A stretch of 64,000 nucleotides of DNA from Streptomyces narbonensis (GTDB taxonomy: Bacteria; Actinomycetota; Actinomycetes; Streptomycetales; Streptomycetaceae): the NCBI RefSeq assembly GCF_014649015.1, contig NZ_BMSF01000013.1, forward strand, positions 62,001 to 126,000. The letters are read 5' to 3'. The translations under genes were made by a program, and so were the position numbers. Each line of letters begins with the position of its first letter. Within the stretch, counting starts at the first letter, position 1. Below the pieces are notes generated by a model. The model searched no databases and was not told where the DNA came from. It worked only from the letters and a program-made list of their open reading frames with translations. Positions 32,477 through 40,951 of the stretch are shown piece after piece.

Positions 32477-33961
32477 ATGTCGAGACTGCCGGGATGGCTG
32501 GCGCGGCTGGGCGAGGGCCTGAGCCGCATGGGCGAACGCCTGGACGAGCGCAGGGCCGAGGCGGAACGCGAAGATCCGCTCGGGCCGTCGTACGAGAGCG
32601 AGGCGGGGCACGGGGACACCACCGCCCCCGACCCGCACGAGGACGCGACCACCCCCGCGCCCGAGCGCCGCGCCGCCGCGGAGGCGGATGCCGACGCCCT
32701 CCCGCCCTTCCCGACAGCCGCCCCGGTCCCGGTGGGCGACGACAAGGACGGAACCGGCCGCTCCGTCCCCGCGCCTCCCTCGTACGCCCCCGCCGTCGCC
32801 GCCCGCCCCGACCCCGCCGCCGCTATCCCCTGGGGCATGCGCGTGGCGGCGGAGGCGAGTTGGCGGCTCCTCGTCTTCGCGGGCACGCTCTGGGTGCTGA
32901 TGAAGGTGATCAGCTCCGTCCAGCTCGTCGTCCTCGCCTTCGTCGCCGCGCTGCTCGTCACCGCCCTGCTCCAGCCCACCGTCGCCCGGCTCCGCACCAT
33001 GGGCCTGCCGCGCGGACTCGCCACCGCCGTCACCGCCGTCTCCGGCTTCGTCGTGATGGGACTGGTCGGCTGGTTCGTGGTCTGGCAGGTCATGGACAAC
33101 ATCGACAACCTGTCCGACCAGGTCAAGGACGGCATCGAGGAGCTCAAGCTCGGGCTGCTCAACAGTCCCTTCCATGTGACCGAGCAGCAGATCAACGCGA
33201 TCGCGAAGAACCTCAGCGACTCCGTCGGGACGAACGCCGAGCAGATCACGCAGGTCGGACTCCAGGGCGTCACGGTCGTCGTCGAGACGCTCACCGGCAT
33301 CCTGCTGGCCATGTTCTCGACGCTCTTCCTGCTCTACGACGGGAAGAAGGTCTGGGAGTGGACGCTCAAGCTCGTCCCCGCCCAGGCCCGGCCGGGCGTC
33401 GCCGGCGCGGGACCGCGCGCCTGGCGCACGCTCACCGCCTATGTGCGCGGCACCGTGCTCGTCGCCCTGATCGACGCGGTCTTCATCGGCCTCGGCCTCT
33501 ACTTCCTCGATGTGCCGATGGCCGTGCCGCTCGCCGTCTTCATCTTCCTCTTCGCCTTCATCCCGCTCGTCGGCGCGGTGATCTCCGGCGCACTCGCCGT
33601 CGTCGTCGCCCTCGTCACCAACGGTCTGTTCACCGCGCTCATGGTGCTCGTCGTCGTCCTCGCCGTGCAGCAGATCGAGGGCCATGTGCTCCAGCCCTTC
33701 ATCCTCGGGCGCGCGGTGCGGGTCCACCCGCTGGCCGTCGTCCTCGCGGTCGCGGCCGGCGGTCTGATCGCGGGCATCGGCGGTGCCGTGGTCGCCGTCC
33801 CGCTGGTGGCCGTGTCCAACACCGTGGTCGGCTACCTGCGCGCGTACAGCACCGAACAGGCCTTGCGCAGCACGCCGGAACCGCGCGGCGCGACCGCGTT
33901 CGCAGTGGCCCCGACCCCGGCGCCGGGATCGGGAGCCGACAAGGGGGAGAAGCACACGTGA
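32477..33961 (+). CDS. AI-2E family permease
   Basis: 494 residues. A charged, disordered N-terminus of about 110 residues precedes seven to eight membrane helices and the conserved family pattern: LVVLAFVAALLVTALLQPTVARL, TLFLLYDGKKVWEWTL, FIFLFAFIPLVGAVISGALAVVVALVTNG and QQIEGHVLQPFILGRAVRVHPLAVVLAV. The family includes AI-2 exporters and PerM-like transporters; the substrate is unknown. GAAGGAAG precedes the ATG. It overlaps the next gene by 4 bp (GTGA). Confidence 0.9.
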   Translation: MSRLPGWLARLGEGLSRMGERLDERRAEAEREDPLGPSYESEAGHGDTTAPDPHEDATTPAPERRAAAEADADALPPFPTAAPVPVGDDKDGTGRSVPAPPSYAPAVAARPDPAAAIPWGMRVAAEASWRLLVFAGTLWVLMKVISSVQLVVLAFVAALLVTALLQPTVARLRTMGLPRGLATAVTAVSGFVVMGLVGWFVVWQVMDNIDNLSDQVKDGIEELKLGLLNSPFHVTEQQINAIAKNLSDSVGTNAEQITQVGLQGVTVVVETLTGILLAMFSTLFLLYDGKKVWEWTLKLVPAQARPGVAGAGPRAWRTLTAYVRGTVLVALIDAVFIGLGLYFLDVPMAVPLAVFIFLFAFIPLVGAVISGALAVVVALVTNGLFTALMVLVVVLAVQQIEGHVLQPFILGRAVRVHPLAVVLAVAAGGLIAGIGGAVVAVPLVAVSNTVVGYLRAYSTEQALRSTPEPRGATAFAVAPTPAPGSGADKGEKHT

Positions 33962-34707
33962 TATCCGAGCCGGAACTCGTCGACGGGGACGGTTTCGTCA
34001 TCTCCGAGGTCCTCGCCGAGACACCGCCGTCCGGCCCGCCGCGCCCGCCCCGCGCCCGCCGCCCCTGGCTGTGGGCGCTCGGCGGCGCGGTGGCGGCGTC
34101 GGCGGTGTGGGGCGGCGGACTCTACGCGTACGAGAAACGCCAGGACGCGGGGCCGGACATGCGTGGGTACAAGAGCGTGAAGAGCCTCTGCGAGACGGCG
34201 GAGCTGAAGGGGCTCGCCGCAGTCCTGGGGGAGCGGTCGAGCGACGGCGACGGCTGGGAGAGCGGATCCACGGGCGAATCGGGCTCCGGAGTGGACGTCG
34301 GCACCTCCGGCGGAGGGAACGGACCCGCGGATCCGGTTCTGGAGTTCGCGCAGTGCTCGCTGATGTTCGGGCCCCTGGAGAACGGCTACAGCGGGAGCGT
34401 CAGCTACACCCGCCATCTGGTGACCGATCCCGGACCCGAGTTCGACGCCGTGGCGCGGCGCTTCGGCGAGGCGGAGCCGTACGCGGGGCTGGGGGAGAAG
34501 GCGTACATGACCGTCCAGGACGGCATGGGGGCGGAGCTCCGGGTGCTCGACGGGCAGGTGGAGATCGAGATCAACTTCACCGAGACGGCCAGCTGGAACG
34601 GGGACGAGGACACACCGATCCAGGAGACCAAGCCGGTCGACCTCTCCGGGATCGAGGTCCCGCTGGCCCAGGACATGCTCGCGCTCATGGAGGCGCTCAA
34701 GAAGTGA
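33958..34707 (+). CDS. Membrane-anchored hypothetical protein
   Basis: 249 residues from the GTG at 33958. An acidic cytoplasmic N-terminus, a Pro/Arg-rich segment and one membrane helix (WLWALGGAVAASAVWGGGLYAY, about 40-61) precede an extracellular domain with two Cys (SLCETAEL and AQCSLMFG), a Ser/Gly-rich insert, and a C-terminal IEINFTETASW. The Cys spacing resembles actinobacterial exported alpha/beta proteins of unknown role. Translationally coupled to the AI-2E permease, so they may act together. Confidence 0.72.
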   Translation: MISEPELVDGDGFVISEVLAETPPSGPPRPPRARRPWLWALGGAVAASAVWGGGLYAYEKRQDAGPDMRGYKSVKSLCETAELKGLAAVLGERSSDGDGWESGSTGESGSGVDVGTSGGGNGPADPVLEFAQCSLMFGPLENGYSGSVSYTRHLVTDPGPEFDAVARRFGEAEPYAGLGEKAYMTVQDGMGAELRVLDGQVEIEINFTETASWNGDEDTPIQETKPVDLSGIEVPLAQDMLALMEALKK

Positions 34708-34739
34708 CCCGCCCGGGGAGGACCTGCGCGGGTACGAGG

Positions 34740-34772
34740 AAGGGCCCCGGGGCTTTCGCGCCCGGGGCCCTT
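34740..34772. terminator. Bidirectional hairpin before ahpD
   Basis: Twelve-base-pair stem (34740-34751 with 34761-34772), in the 84-bp gap between the hypothetical gene and the convergent ahpD stop. Confidence 0.8.
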
Positions 34773-34791
34773 CTCGTACGACGGTCACGCC

Positions 34792-35325
34792 TTACTCGGC
34801 GAGGACCGCCTCCGCGTCGAGGGTGACGCCGACGGCCTGGATCACCGCGGCGATCTTCACGGCCTCCTGGATCGTCTCGCGGTCGACACCGGCCTGGCGC
34901 AGGACCTGCTCGTGCGAGTCCAGGCACTGGCCGCAGCCGTTGATCGCGGAGACGGCCAGCGACCAGAGCTCGAAGTCGACCTTGTCGACGCCCGGCTTGC
35001 CGATGACGTTCATCCGCAGACCGGCGCGCATCGTCCCGTACTCGGGGTCCGACAGCAGGTGCCGGGTCCGGTAGAAGACGTTGTTCATCGCCATGATCGC
35101 GGCGGCGGACTTGGCGGCCTGGTACGCCTCGGGCTTCAGGTTGGCCTGGGCCTCGGGCTCCAGCTCCTTGAGGACGATCGGCGAGCGCGAGGCGATCGCG
35201 CAGGCGAGGACCGTGCCCCAGAGCTGCTGCTGCGGGAGCTCGCTGTTGCCGATGACCGAACCGAGGTTCAGCTTCAGGTCCTTGGCGAAGTCCGGTATGG
35301 CGGCCTTGAGTTCGTCGAGAGCCAT
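34792..35325 (-). CDS. ahpD: Alkylhydroperoxidase AhpD
   Basis: 177 residues, all-helical. AINGCGQCLDSHEQVLRQAGV holds the redox CxxC pair (about Cys130 and Cys133) and the neighbouring His, the catalytic centre of AhpD. AhpD passes electrons, through lipoyl-dependent partners in actinobacteria, to AhpC. It is 12 bp downstream of ahpC and cotranscribed with it. Confidence 0.97.
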   Translation of the reverse strand: MALDELKAAIPDFAKDLKLNLGSVIGNSELPQQQLWGTVLACAIASRSPIVLKELEPEAQANLKPEAYQAAKSAAAIMAMNNVFYRTRHLLSDPEYGTMRAGLRMNVIGKPGVDKVDFELWSLAVSAINGCGQCLDSHEQVLRQAGVDRETIQEAVKIAAVIQAVGVTLDAEAVLAE

Positions 35326-35337
35326 CTCAGATCGCCC

Positions 35338-35892
35338 TTACTCGCCCGAGAGGAGGGCGGCGGCGTCGAGGGTGCCCTCGCCCTTGTTCCAGTTGCACGG
35401 GCACAGCTCGTCGGTCTGCAGGGCGTCGAGCACCCGCAGGACCTCCTTGGGGTTACGGCCGACGGAGCCGGCGGTCACCATGGTGAACTGGATCTCGTTG
35501 TTCGGGTCCACGATGAAGACGGCGCGCTGGGCGAAGCCGTCCTCGCCGCGGACGCCGCAGTCGCTCATGAGCTCGTGCTTCGAGTCGGCGAGCATCGGGA
35601 AGGGCAGGTCACGCAGGTCGGCGTGGTCCTTGCGCCAGGCGTGGTGCACGAACTCGGAGTCGCCGGAGACGCCGAGGATCTGGGCGTCACGGTCCGCGAA
35701 CTCGTCGTTCAGCTTGCCGAACGCGGCGATCTCGGTGGGGCAGACGAAGGTGAAGTCCTTCGGCCAGAAGAACACCACGCGCCACTTGCCCTCGTAGGCC
35801 TTGTGGTCGATCTGCTCGAACTCCTTGCCGCTCTCCAGCGACACGCAGGCGGTCAGGTCGTAGGTGGGGAACTTGTCACCGACAGTGAGCAC
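35338..35892 (-). CDS. ahpC: Alkyl hydroperoxide reductase AhpC (2-Cys peroxiredoxin)
   Basis: 184 residues from the GTG at 35892, which has GGAGAG upstream. FFWPKDFTFVCPTEI carries the peroxidatic Cys51, and DELCPCNWNKGE the resolving Cys. It reduces organic peroxides and hydrogen peroxide. First gene of the ahpC-ahpD operon, divergent from oxyR, which is expected to activate it. Confidence 0.97.
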   Translation of the reverse strand: MLTVGDKFPTYDLTACVSLESGKEFEQIDHKAYEGKWRVVFFWPKDFTFVCPTEIAAFGKLNDEFADRDAQILGVSGDSEFVHHAWRKDHADLRDLPFPMLADSKHELMSDCGVRGEDGFAQRAVFIVDPNNEIQFTMVTAGSVGRNPKEVLRVLDALQTDELCPCNWNKGEGTLDAAALLSGE

Positions 35893-36026
35893 GCGCTCTC
35901 CTTGCGAAACAGGAAGGGTCCCTTTTGGGGTCTTCCATGGGGGTTGGACGTGGCCCCAGCATGGCACGGAGTGCATTGATCAGTGAAATAGCTAGAGTGG
36001 GTCGTGTTGATCGAAGGTGGTTATCA
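35893..36026. promoter_or_regulatory. ahpC-oxyR divergent promoter region
   Basis: The 134-bp region between ahpC and oxyR contains AT-richer sequence than its surroundings, including ATTGATCAGTGAAATAGCTA (35974-35993) and a second GTTGATCG further on (about 36006-36013). OxyR protects extended AT-rich sites between divergent ahpC and oxyR in streptomycetes; exact binding positions cannot be fixed from sequence. Confidence 0.5.
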
Positions 36027-37001
36027 GTGGCGTCCCCCTACACCCCGCCGTACGGCCCGCACCGAGGCAAGCAGCCGAGCCTTTCGCAGCTCAGGGCCTT
36101 TGCCGCGGTCGCCGAGCATCTGCACTTCCGCGATGCGGCCGCGGCCATCGGCATGAGCCAGCCCGCCCTCTCGGGCGCGGTTTCGGCTCTCGAAGAGGCA
36201 CTCGGTGTCCAGCTCCTCGAGCGTACGACCCGGAAGGTGCTGCTCTCGCCCGCGGGGGAGCGGCTCGCGGTGCGCGCGCGGGCCGTCCTGGACGCGGTCG
36301 CCGAGCTGATGGAGGAGGCGGAGGCGGCCCAGGCGCCCTTCACCGGGGTCCTGCGGCTCGGCGTGATCCCGACCGTCGCGCCGTATCTGCTGCCCACCGT
36401 CCTGCGGCTCGTCCACCGGCGCTACCCCGAGCTCGACCTCCAGGTCCACGAGGAGCAGACCTCCTCCCTCCTGGAGGGTCTCGCGGCAGGGCGGCTCGAC
36501 CTGCTGCTGCTCGCCGTGCCGCTCGGCATGCCCGGCGTCACCGAACTTCCCCTCTTCGACGAGGACTTCGTGCTCGTCACACCGCAGGGGCATCCGCTGG
36601 CAGGGCGGGACGACATCCCCCGCGAGGCCCTCAAGGAGCTGCGGCTGCTGCTCCTCGACGAGGGGCACTGCCTGCGAGACCAGGCCCTCGACATCTGCCG
36701 CGAAGCAGGCCGCACCGACGGCGCCGAGGTCACCACCACCGCCGCCGGGCTCTCCACCCTGGTCCAGCTGGTGGCCGGCGGCCTCGGCGTGACCCTGCTG
36801 CCGCGCACCGCCGTGACGGTGGAGACGGCCCGCAACAGCGCCCTGTGGACGGGGCTCTTCACGGAACCGGCGCCCTCGCGGCGGATCGCCCTCGCGATGC
36901 GGACCGGGGCCGCCCGGCACGCCGAGTTCGCGGAGCTGGCGGAGGAGCTGCGGGGTGCGATGAAGGGGCTTCCGGTACGGGTGGTGGCCGAGGGCGCCTG
37001 A
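36027..37001 (+). CDS. oxyR: Peroxide-sensing LysR-type regulator OxyR
   Basis: About 324 residues from the GTG at 36027. N-terminal LysR helix-turn-helix: LSQLRAFAAVAEHLHFRDAAAAIGMSQPALSGAVSALEEALGVQLLERTTRKV. In the effector domain, LLLLDEGHCLRDQALDIC holds the two Cys that form the regulatory disulfide in OxyR (E. coli Cys199 and Cys208). Divergent from ahpC. It probably activates ahpCD and itself on oxidation. Confidence 0.95.
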   Translation: MASPYTPPYGPHRGKQPSLSQLRAFAAVAEHLHFRDAAAAIGMSQPALSGAVSALEEALGVQLLERTTRKVLLSPAGERLAVRARAVLDAVAELMEEAEAAQAPFTGVLRLGVIPTVAPYLLPTVLRLVHRRYPELDLQVHEEQTSSLLEGLAAGRLDLLLLAVPLGMPGVTELPLFDEDFVLVTPQGHPLAGRDDIPREALKELRLLLLDEGHCLRDQALDICREAGRTDGAEVTTTAAGLSTLVQLVAGGLGVTLLPRTAVTVETARNSALWTGLFTEPAPSRRIALAMRTGAARHAEFAELAEELRGAMKGLPVRVVAEGA

Positions 37002-37030
37002 GGCGCGTACGCCGACGGGCGCGGGTCCCC

Positions 37031-37046
37031 GGAGCCCCCCGGCTCC
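37031..37046. terminator. Weak hairpin after oxyR
   Basis: Six-base-pair G/C stem (GGAGCC with GGCTCC) around CCCC, 30 bp past oxyR and before the convergent permease stop. Possible terminator only. Confidence 0.35.
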
Positions 37047-37084
37047 AGGTGCCCACGCCCGCTCCCGTACATCCGCTCGACGGG

Positions 37085-39457
37085 TTACTCCGTGCGCAGC
37101 CCGTCCGCCCGCATCAGGCGCCACAGGACCGGCATGCTCAGGAGCGTCACGGCCGCGATGAGACCGAGCCCGACTCCGACGACCGGCAGGAAGGCCCACC
37201 AGTCCTGGACCCGTTGGCCGCCCATCTTCAGCAGGACGACGCCGAGGGCGAGCCCGCCCGCCACGGCGAGGGCGAGACCGAGGACGATCGGGACCGCCGT
37301 CTGCCACAGGACCGACCAGGCCAGGGTCGAGCGGCGGGTGCCGAAGGCGACCAGCGAGGAGAGCAGCCGCTTGCGGTCCTTGAGCTGCTCCAGGGTCGAG
37401 ACCAGCAGCGAGGCCGCCACCAGGAGCATCGTCAGCGTGGAGCCGACCAGGATGCCGGTGCGGACGCTGGAGAACGCGGCGTCCCGCTGGGTGTCCTTCA
37501 GGTCGCGGACCCAGGACGTCGGGTCGATGGCCGCCGCCGTGTTCCGTACGTGGTCGGCGGCGTCCGGCACGGTCGGGTCGAGCCGCACCATGGCCTGCGC
37601 GTCGGGCTCGTGGAGAAGTCCGGTGTCGATCGCCGACGGGGTGGCGAGGACGCCGTACTCGTACATGCCCGTCGGGTCCGGGCGGGAGTCCACGACCCGT
37701 GCCGTGGCGGGGATGCGCCACTGCGGCAGCGGCTTGTCCTTCGGGGGCTGCGGCTCGCTCGGGTGGGGGTGCGGGTCGCGCAGGACGACCGCGGCCCCGG
37801 GGCGCGCGGCCCGGGTGACGTGGGAGTCGTCCGGGCTGCCCTGCGCACCGTGCGCGAGGAAGACGAAGACGTCGCCCTCCTTGCAGGAGGGGAGCGTGGC
37901 GAACTCCCCGAGGGAGGCGCAGTCGCCGACCCTGAGCGAGGCCATCGGGGCGAACTCCTCGGACCCCTTCAGAGGGCCGGGCCGCCAGAGGTTCGACTGG
38001 GTGATGCCGATGACACCGGCGACGCCCTCGGTCCGCGCGACGCGGTCGATGATCGCGCGGGCCTCCTCGCCGTTCCTGGTGTCGGTGCCGACCGTGATCT
38101 GGGCGCGGGAGGTGTCCTGGCCCGTGAGTTGAGTGAAGTCCTGCTCCATGGACTGGAAGAGCATCTGGAGCGCGATCGCGCCGGTGGCGGCGACGACGAT
38201 GCCGCTGACCGCGCGGGCCGCGGTGCCGCTGCTCAGCTGGAGCCTGCGGACGGCCAGTTGCCAGGCGACGGGACCCGCGTGGAGCCGCTTCACGCAGGCC
38301 TCGACGAGCCAGGGCAGGAGGGTGGTGAGGCCGATCAGGGCGAGCGTGGTGCCCGCGACGAGGCCCACGCTGTCGACGCTGGTCTCGGTCGCCCGGACCT
38401 GGCCGATGAGCGGGACGAGCAGGGCCACGCCGGCCGCAAGGATCACCAGCCTCCACCACAGGCTGCGGCGCCGGGGGGTGGAGACGCGCACGACGCCGAG
38501 CGGCTCGATCGCCACCCCGCGCAGCGCGAAGAGCGTGACCACGACCGAGGAGACCGGGACCGCGACGAGGACGAGCACGGCGAGCGCGGGCATCGGCACG
38601 ACGTCGGAGGGGAAGGCGTTGACGTCCCAGATGGTGAAGGCGCCCGCGAACTGACGGGCCACGGCGAAGAGTCCGAGACCCGTCAGGAGGCCGAGCAGCG
38701 CGCCCGCGAGGGACTCGCCGGCCGCGATCCGGCGGGTCGTCGCCGTGTCCGCGCCGACGAGCCGCAGCGCCGCGAGCCGACGGTCGCGCTGCTCGCCGCC
38801 GAAGCGGACGGCCGTCGCGATGAAGACGAGCACCGGCAGGAGCAGGACGACGCAGGCGACCATGACGAGGAGGATGAGGAAGGCGTTCATCGGCTCCTCG
38901 GGCACCGACCAGCCGTAGCGCGTGCCGCGCCCGTCGAGGTTGTCGGTGGTGAGGAAGTCGACCCGGGCGACGTACCGCAGCTCGGCCGGGCCGATCAGAC
39001 CGGCCGGGCCGATCGTCCCGGTGACCTCGTACGGGATCCGCTCCTTGAGGAGGGCGCCCTCGGGGGAGTCGAGCAGCTCGCGGAGCGCCGGGGAGACGGC
39101 CATCTCGCCGACGGCCGGCAGCTCGGCCGTGCCCGGCGGGACCGGCGGCGCGTCGCCCTCGGGGGTCACCAGGAGTCCGGTGACGACGTCGTCCCGGTAG
39201 GTCGTGGTCCGGCCGAGGTGGAGGAAGGAGTCGTCCCGGGGCGAGTCGATCTGCTCGCTGCCGTCGACGGCGCGGACGGACTCCCGTACCTCCCGCTGGA
39301 AGAGCATGTTGGGCAGGGAGACCGCGAGGAGCAGCAGGGCCACGCCGAAGCCGACGCCGGTGGCGGTCAGCAGGGTGCGGAGGAGGCCGGAACGGCCGCC
39401 GGTGACCGCGAACCGGGCACCGAGCACCAGGTCGCGGGCCCAGGTGGCGAGGCTCAT
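37085..39457 (-). CDS. FtsX-like ABC transporter permease
   Basis: 790 residues with about ten membrane helices: one near the N-terminus, a block of helices after a 150-residue extracellular domain, a further pair, a second extracellular domain with two Cys (GDCASLGEF and PSCKEGD), and a final trio. FtsX/MacB signatures include RDRRLAALRLVGADTATTRRI and DRKRLLSSLVAFGTRRSTLAWSVLW. With the ATPase and PadR genes it forms an operon of the antibiotic-responsive type; substrate unknown. Its start overlaps the ATPase stop (ATGA). Confidence 0.92.
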   Translation of the reverse strand: MSLATWARDLVLGARFAVTGGRSGLLRTLLTATGVGFGVALLLLAVSLPNMLFQREVRESVRAVDGSEQIDSPRDDSFLHLGRTTTYRDDVVTGLLVTPEGDAPPVPPGTAELPAVGEMAVSPALRELLDSPEGALLKERIPYEVTGTIGPAGLIGPAELRYVARVDFLTTDNLDGRGTRYGWSVPEEPMNAFLILLVMVACVVLLLPVLVFIATAVRFGGEQRDRRLAALRLVGADTATTRRIAAGESLAGALLGLLTGLGLFAVARQFAGAFTIWDVNAFPSDVVPMPALAVLVLVAVPVSSVVVTLFALRGVAIEPLGVVRVSTPRRRSLWWRLVILAAGVALLVPLIGQVRATETSVDSVGLVAGTTLALIGLTTLLPWLVEACVKRLHAGPVAWQLAVRRLQLSSGTAARAVSGIVVAATGAIALQMLFQSMEQDFTQLTGQDTSRAQITVGTDTRNGEEARAIIDRVARTEGVAGVIGITQSNLWRPGPLKGSEEFAPMASLRVGDCASLGEFATLPSCKEGDVFVFLAHGAQGSPDDSHVTRAARPGAAVVLRDPHPHPSEPQPPKDKPLPQWRIPATARVVDSRPDPTGMYEYGVLATPSAIDTGLLHEPDAQAMVRLDPTVPDAADHVRNTAAAIDPTSWVRDLKDTQRDAAFSSVRTGILVGSTLTMLLVAASLLVSTLEQLKDRKRLLSSLVAFGTRRSTLAWSVLWQTAVPIVLGLALAVAGGLALGVVLLKMGGQRVQDWWAFLPVVGVGLGLIAAVTLLSMPVLWRLMRADGLRTE

Positions 39458-40152
39458 ACCGCCCACTCCGCGTCCCGGACGGAACCGTCCCGTACGACGA
39501 TCTCGCGGTCGGAGTACGCGGCGACCCGGGCCTCGTGGGTGACAAGGACGACGGCGGCGCCGGTGTCCCGGGAGGCGTCGGTCAGCAGCCGCATGACCCG
39601 CTCGCCGTTGAGGGAGTCCAGCGCGCCGGTCGGCTCGTCGGCGAAGATCACCCGCGGGGAGGTGGCGAGCGCGCGGGCGACGGCGACGCGCTGGCCCTGG
39701 CCGCCGGATATCTCGCCGGGGCGCTTGGCCGCGGTGTCGTCGACCTCCAGTCGGGCCATCCACTCGACGGCCCTGGCCTCGGCGGCCTTCCGCTTCTCGC
39801 CGTTGAGACGCAGAGGGAGGGCGACGTTCTCGACGCAGGTCAGCTCGGGGACGAGCTGGCCGAACTGGAAGACGAAGCCGAAGTCGGTACGGCGCAGGGC
39901 GCTGCGCGCGGTGTCGGAGAGCGCGGTGAGCTCGCGGCCGTCGTAGATGATCGTGCCCGTGTCGGGGCGCACGATTCCGGCCAGGCAGTGCAGCAGGGTG
40001 GACTTGCCGGAGCCGGAGGGGCCCATGACGGCGACGACCTCGCCGGCGCGGAGGGAGAAGTCGGCGCCCGCCAGCGCCGGGGTGGAGCCGTAGGTCTTGC
40101 CGAGGCCGGTGGCCCGGAGGAGCGGGACCCGGGAGGGCTGGGCGCCGGTCAT
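39454..40152 (-). CDS. ABC transporter ATP-binding protein (MacB/LolD type)
   Basis: 232 residues: Walker A GPSGSGKSTLLHC, Q-loop FQFGQLVPELT, signature written SGGQGQRVAVARAL, Walker B RVIFADEPTGALDS and His switch VTHEARVA. It pairs with the adjacent FtsX-like permease. Both ends overlap neighbouring genes by 4 bp. Confidence 0.96.
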   Translation of the reverse strand: MTGAQPSRVPLLRATGLGKTYGSTPALAGADFSLRAGEVVAVMGPSGSGKSTLLHCLAGIVRPDTGTIIYDGRELTALSDTARSALRRTDFGFVFQFGQLVPELTCVENVALPLRLNGEKRKAAEARAVEWMARLEVDDTAAKRPGEISGGQGQRVAVARALATSPRVIFADEPTGALDSLNGERVMRLLTDASRDTGAAVVLVTHEARVAAYSDREIVVRDGSVRDAEWAV

Positions 40153-40673
40153 CGGCGGACCTCCTCGGCGAGCCGGTCGAGGCGGGCGGCGGTCAGTTCC
40201 AGCCAGCGCAGATCCGCTTCGAGGTGGAAGAGGGCGTGGTCGCAGATGAGCTGGTCGGCGAGGTCGCCGTCCTTCTTGCGCCGCGTGAGCTCGCGCATCA
40301 GCCGCAGGTGCTCGGATCGCTGGGTGTCGAGGATGTCGGCGGCCCCGCGGCCGGTGAGCAGCGCCAGGACGACCTTGGTGTAGAGCGTGGACTGGAGGTA
40401 CGGCTCGGGCTTCTCGGGCGTGGCGAGCCAGGCGGCGACATCGGTGATGCCGGCCTCGGTGATCGCGTACCGCTTCCGCTCGGGCCCGCCGCCCGCCTCG
40501 ACTCCCTCGACGACCACGAGGCCGTTCTTCAGGAGCCTGGACATGGTCGAGTAGACCTGGCCGTAGTGCAGGGGCCGGTCGTGGCCGAACCGCTCGTCGA
40601 ACGCGCGCTTGAGGTCGTAGCCGTGGCGCGGTCCGGATTCCAGGAGCCCCAGAAGGGTGTGACCGATGGACAT
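40149..40673 (-). CDS. PadR-family regulator of the ABC operon
   Basis: 174 residues from the ATG at 40673. The N-terminal PadR winged helix reads HTLLGLLESGPRHGYDLKRAFDERFGHDRPLHYGQVYSTMSRLLKNGLV; the C-terminus is a Vir_act_alpha_C helical domain for dimerisation. First gene of the PadR-ATPase-permease operon, so it most likely represses its own operon until a ligand, perhaps the exported compound, binds. Confidence 0.94.
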   Translation of the reverse strand: MSIGHTLLGLLESGPRHGYDLKRAFDERFGHDRPLHYGQVYSTMSRLLKNGLVVVEGVEAGGGPERKRYAITEAGITDVAAWLATPEKPEPYLQSTLYTKVVLALLTGRGAADILDTQRSEHLRLMRELTRRKKDGDLADQLICDHALFHLEADLRWLELTAARLDRLAEEVRR

Positions 40674-40682
40674 GCGCGTCAC

Positions 40683-40699
40683 TGTACACGGGGTGTATA
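40683..40699. promoter_or_regulatory. Candidate PadR operator
   Basis: TGTACAC and GTGTATA flank GGG: a 7-bp inverted repeat with one mismatch, 10 bp upstream of the padR start, where promoter or ribosome access would be blocked. Confidence 0.5.
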
Positions 40700-40951
40700 C
40701 GCGGTGTGCATAGTGACGGGACGGCGAGCGGGAACCGCCGGCCGCGCCCGGTTCGGCGGCCCTGGCGACGCAACCATCAGGCTCTTTCGAGCGTCGGTTC
40801 CTCTGGGGGTGGGTGCTGATTCTCACGTCCGGAAAAGGCGTGATCGGTTGCCCTTTGTCTGCATCGTCGGTGTTAGCTTGCTGAGCTGATCCGGCGTGGA
40901 CGGAAGACAGCCGAGGCGCCGAGACACACGACGACTGGAGCGACAGGACCC

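Noticed and set aside
36024..39545. Very long open frame on the minus strand across oxyR and the ABC permease
   Set aside because: It is an antisense shadow produced by high third-position GC. oxyR and the permease have clear family motifs in their own frames; this frame is Arg/Pro-rich without domains.
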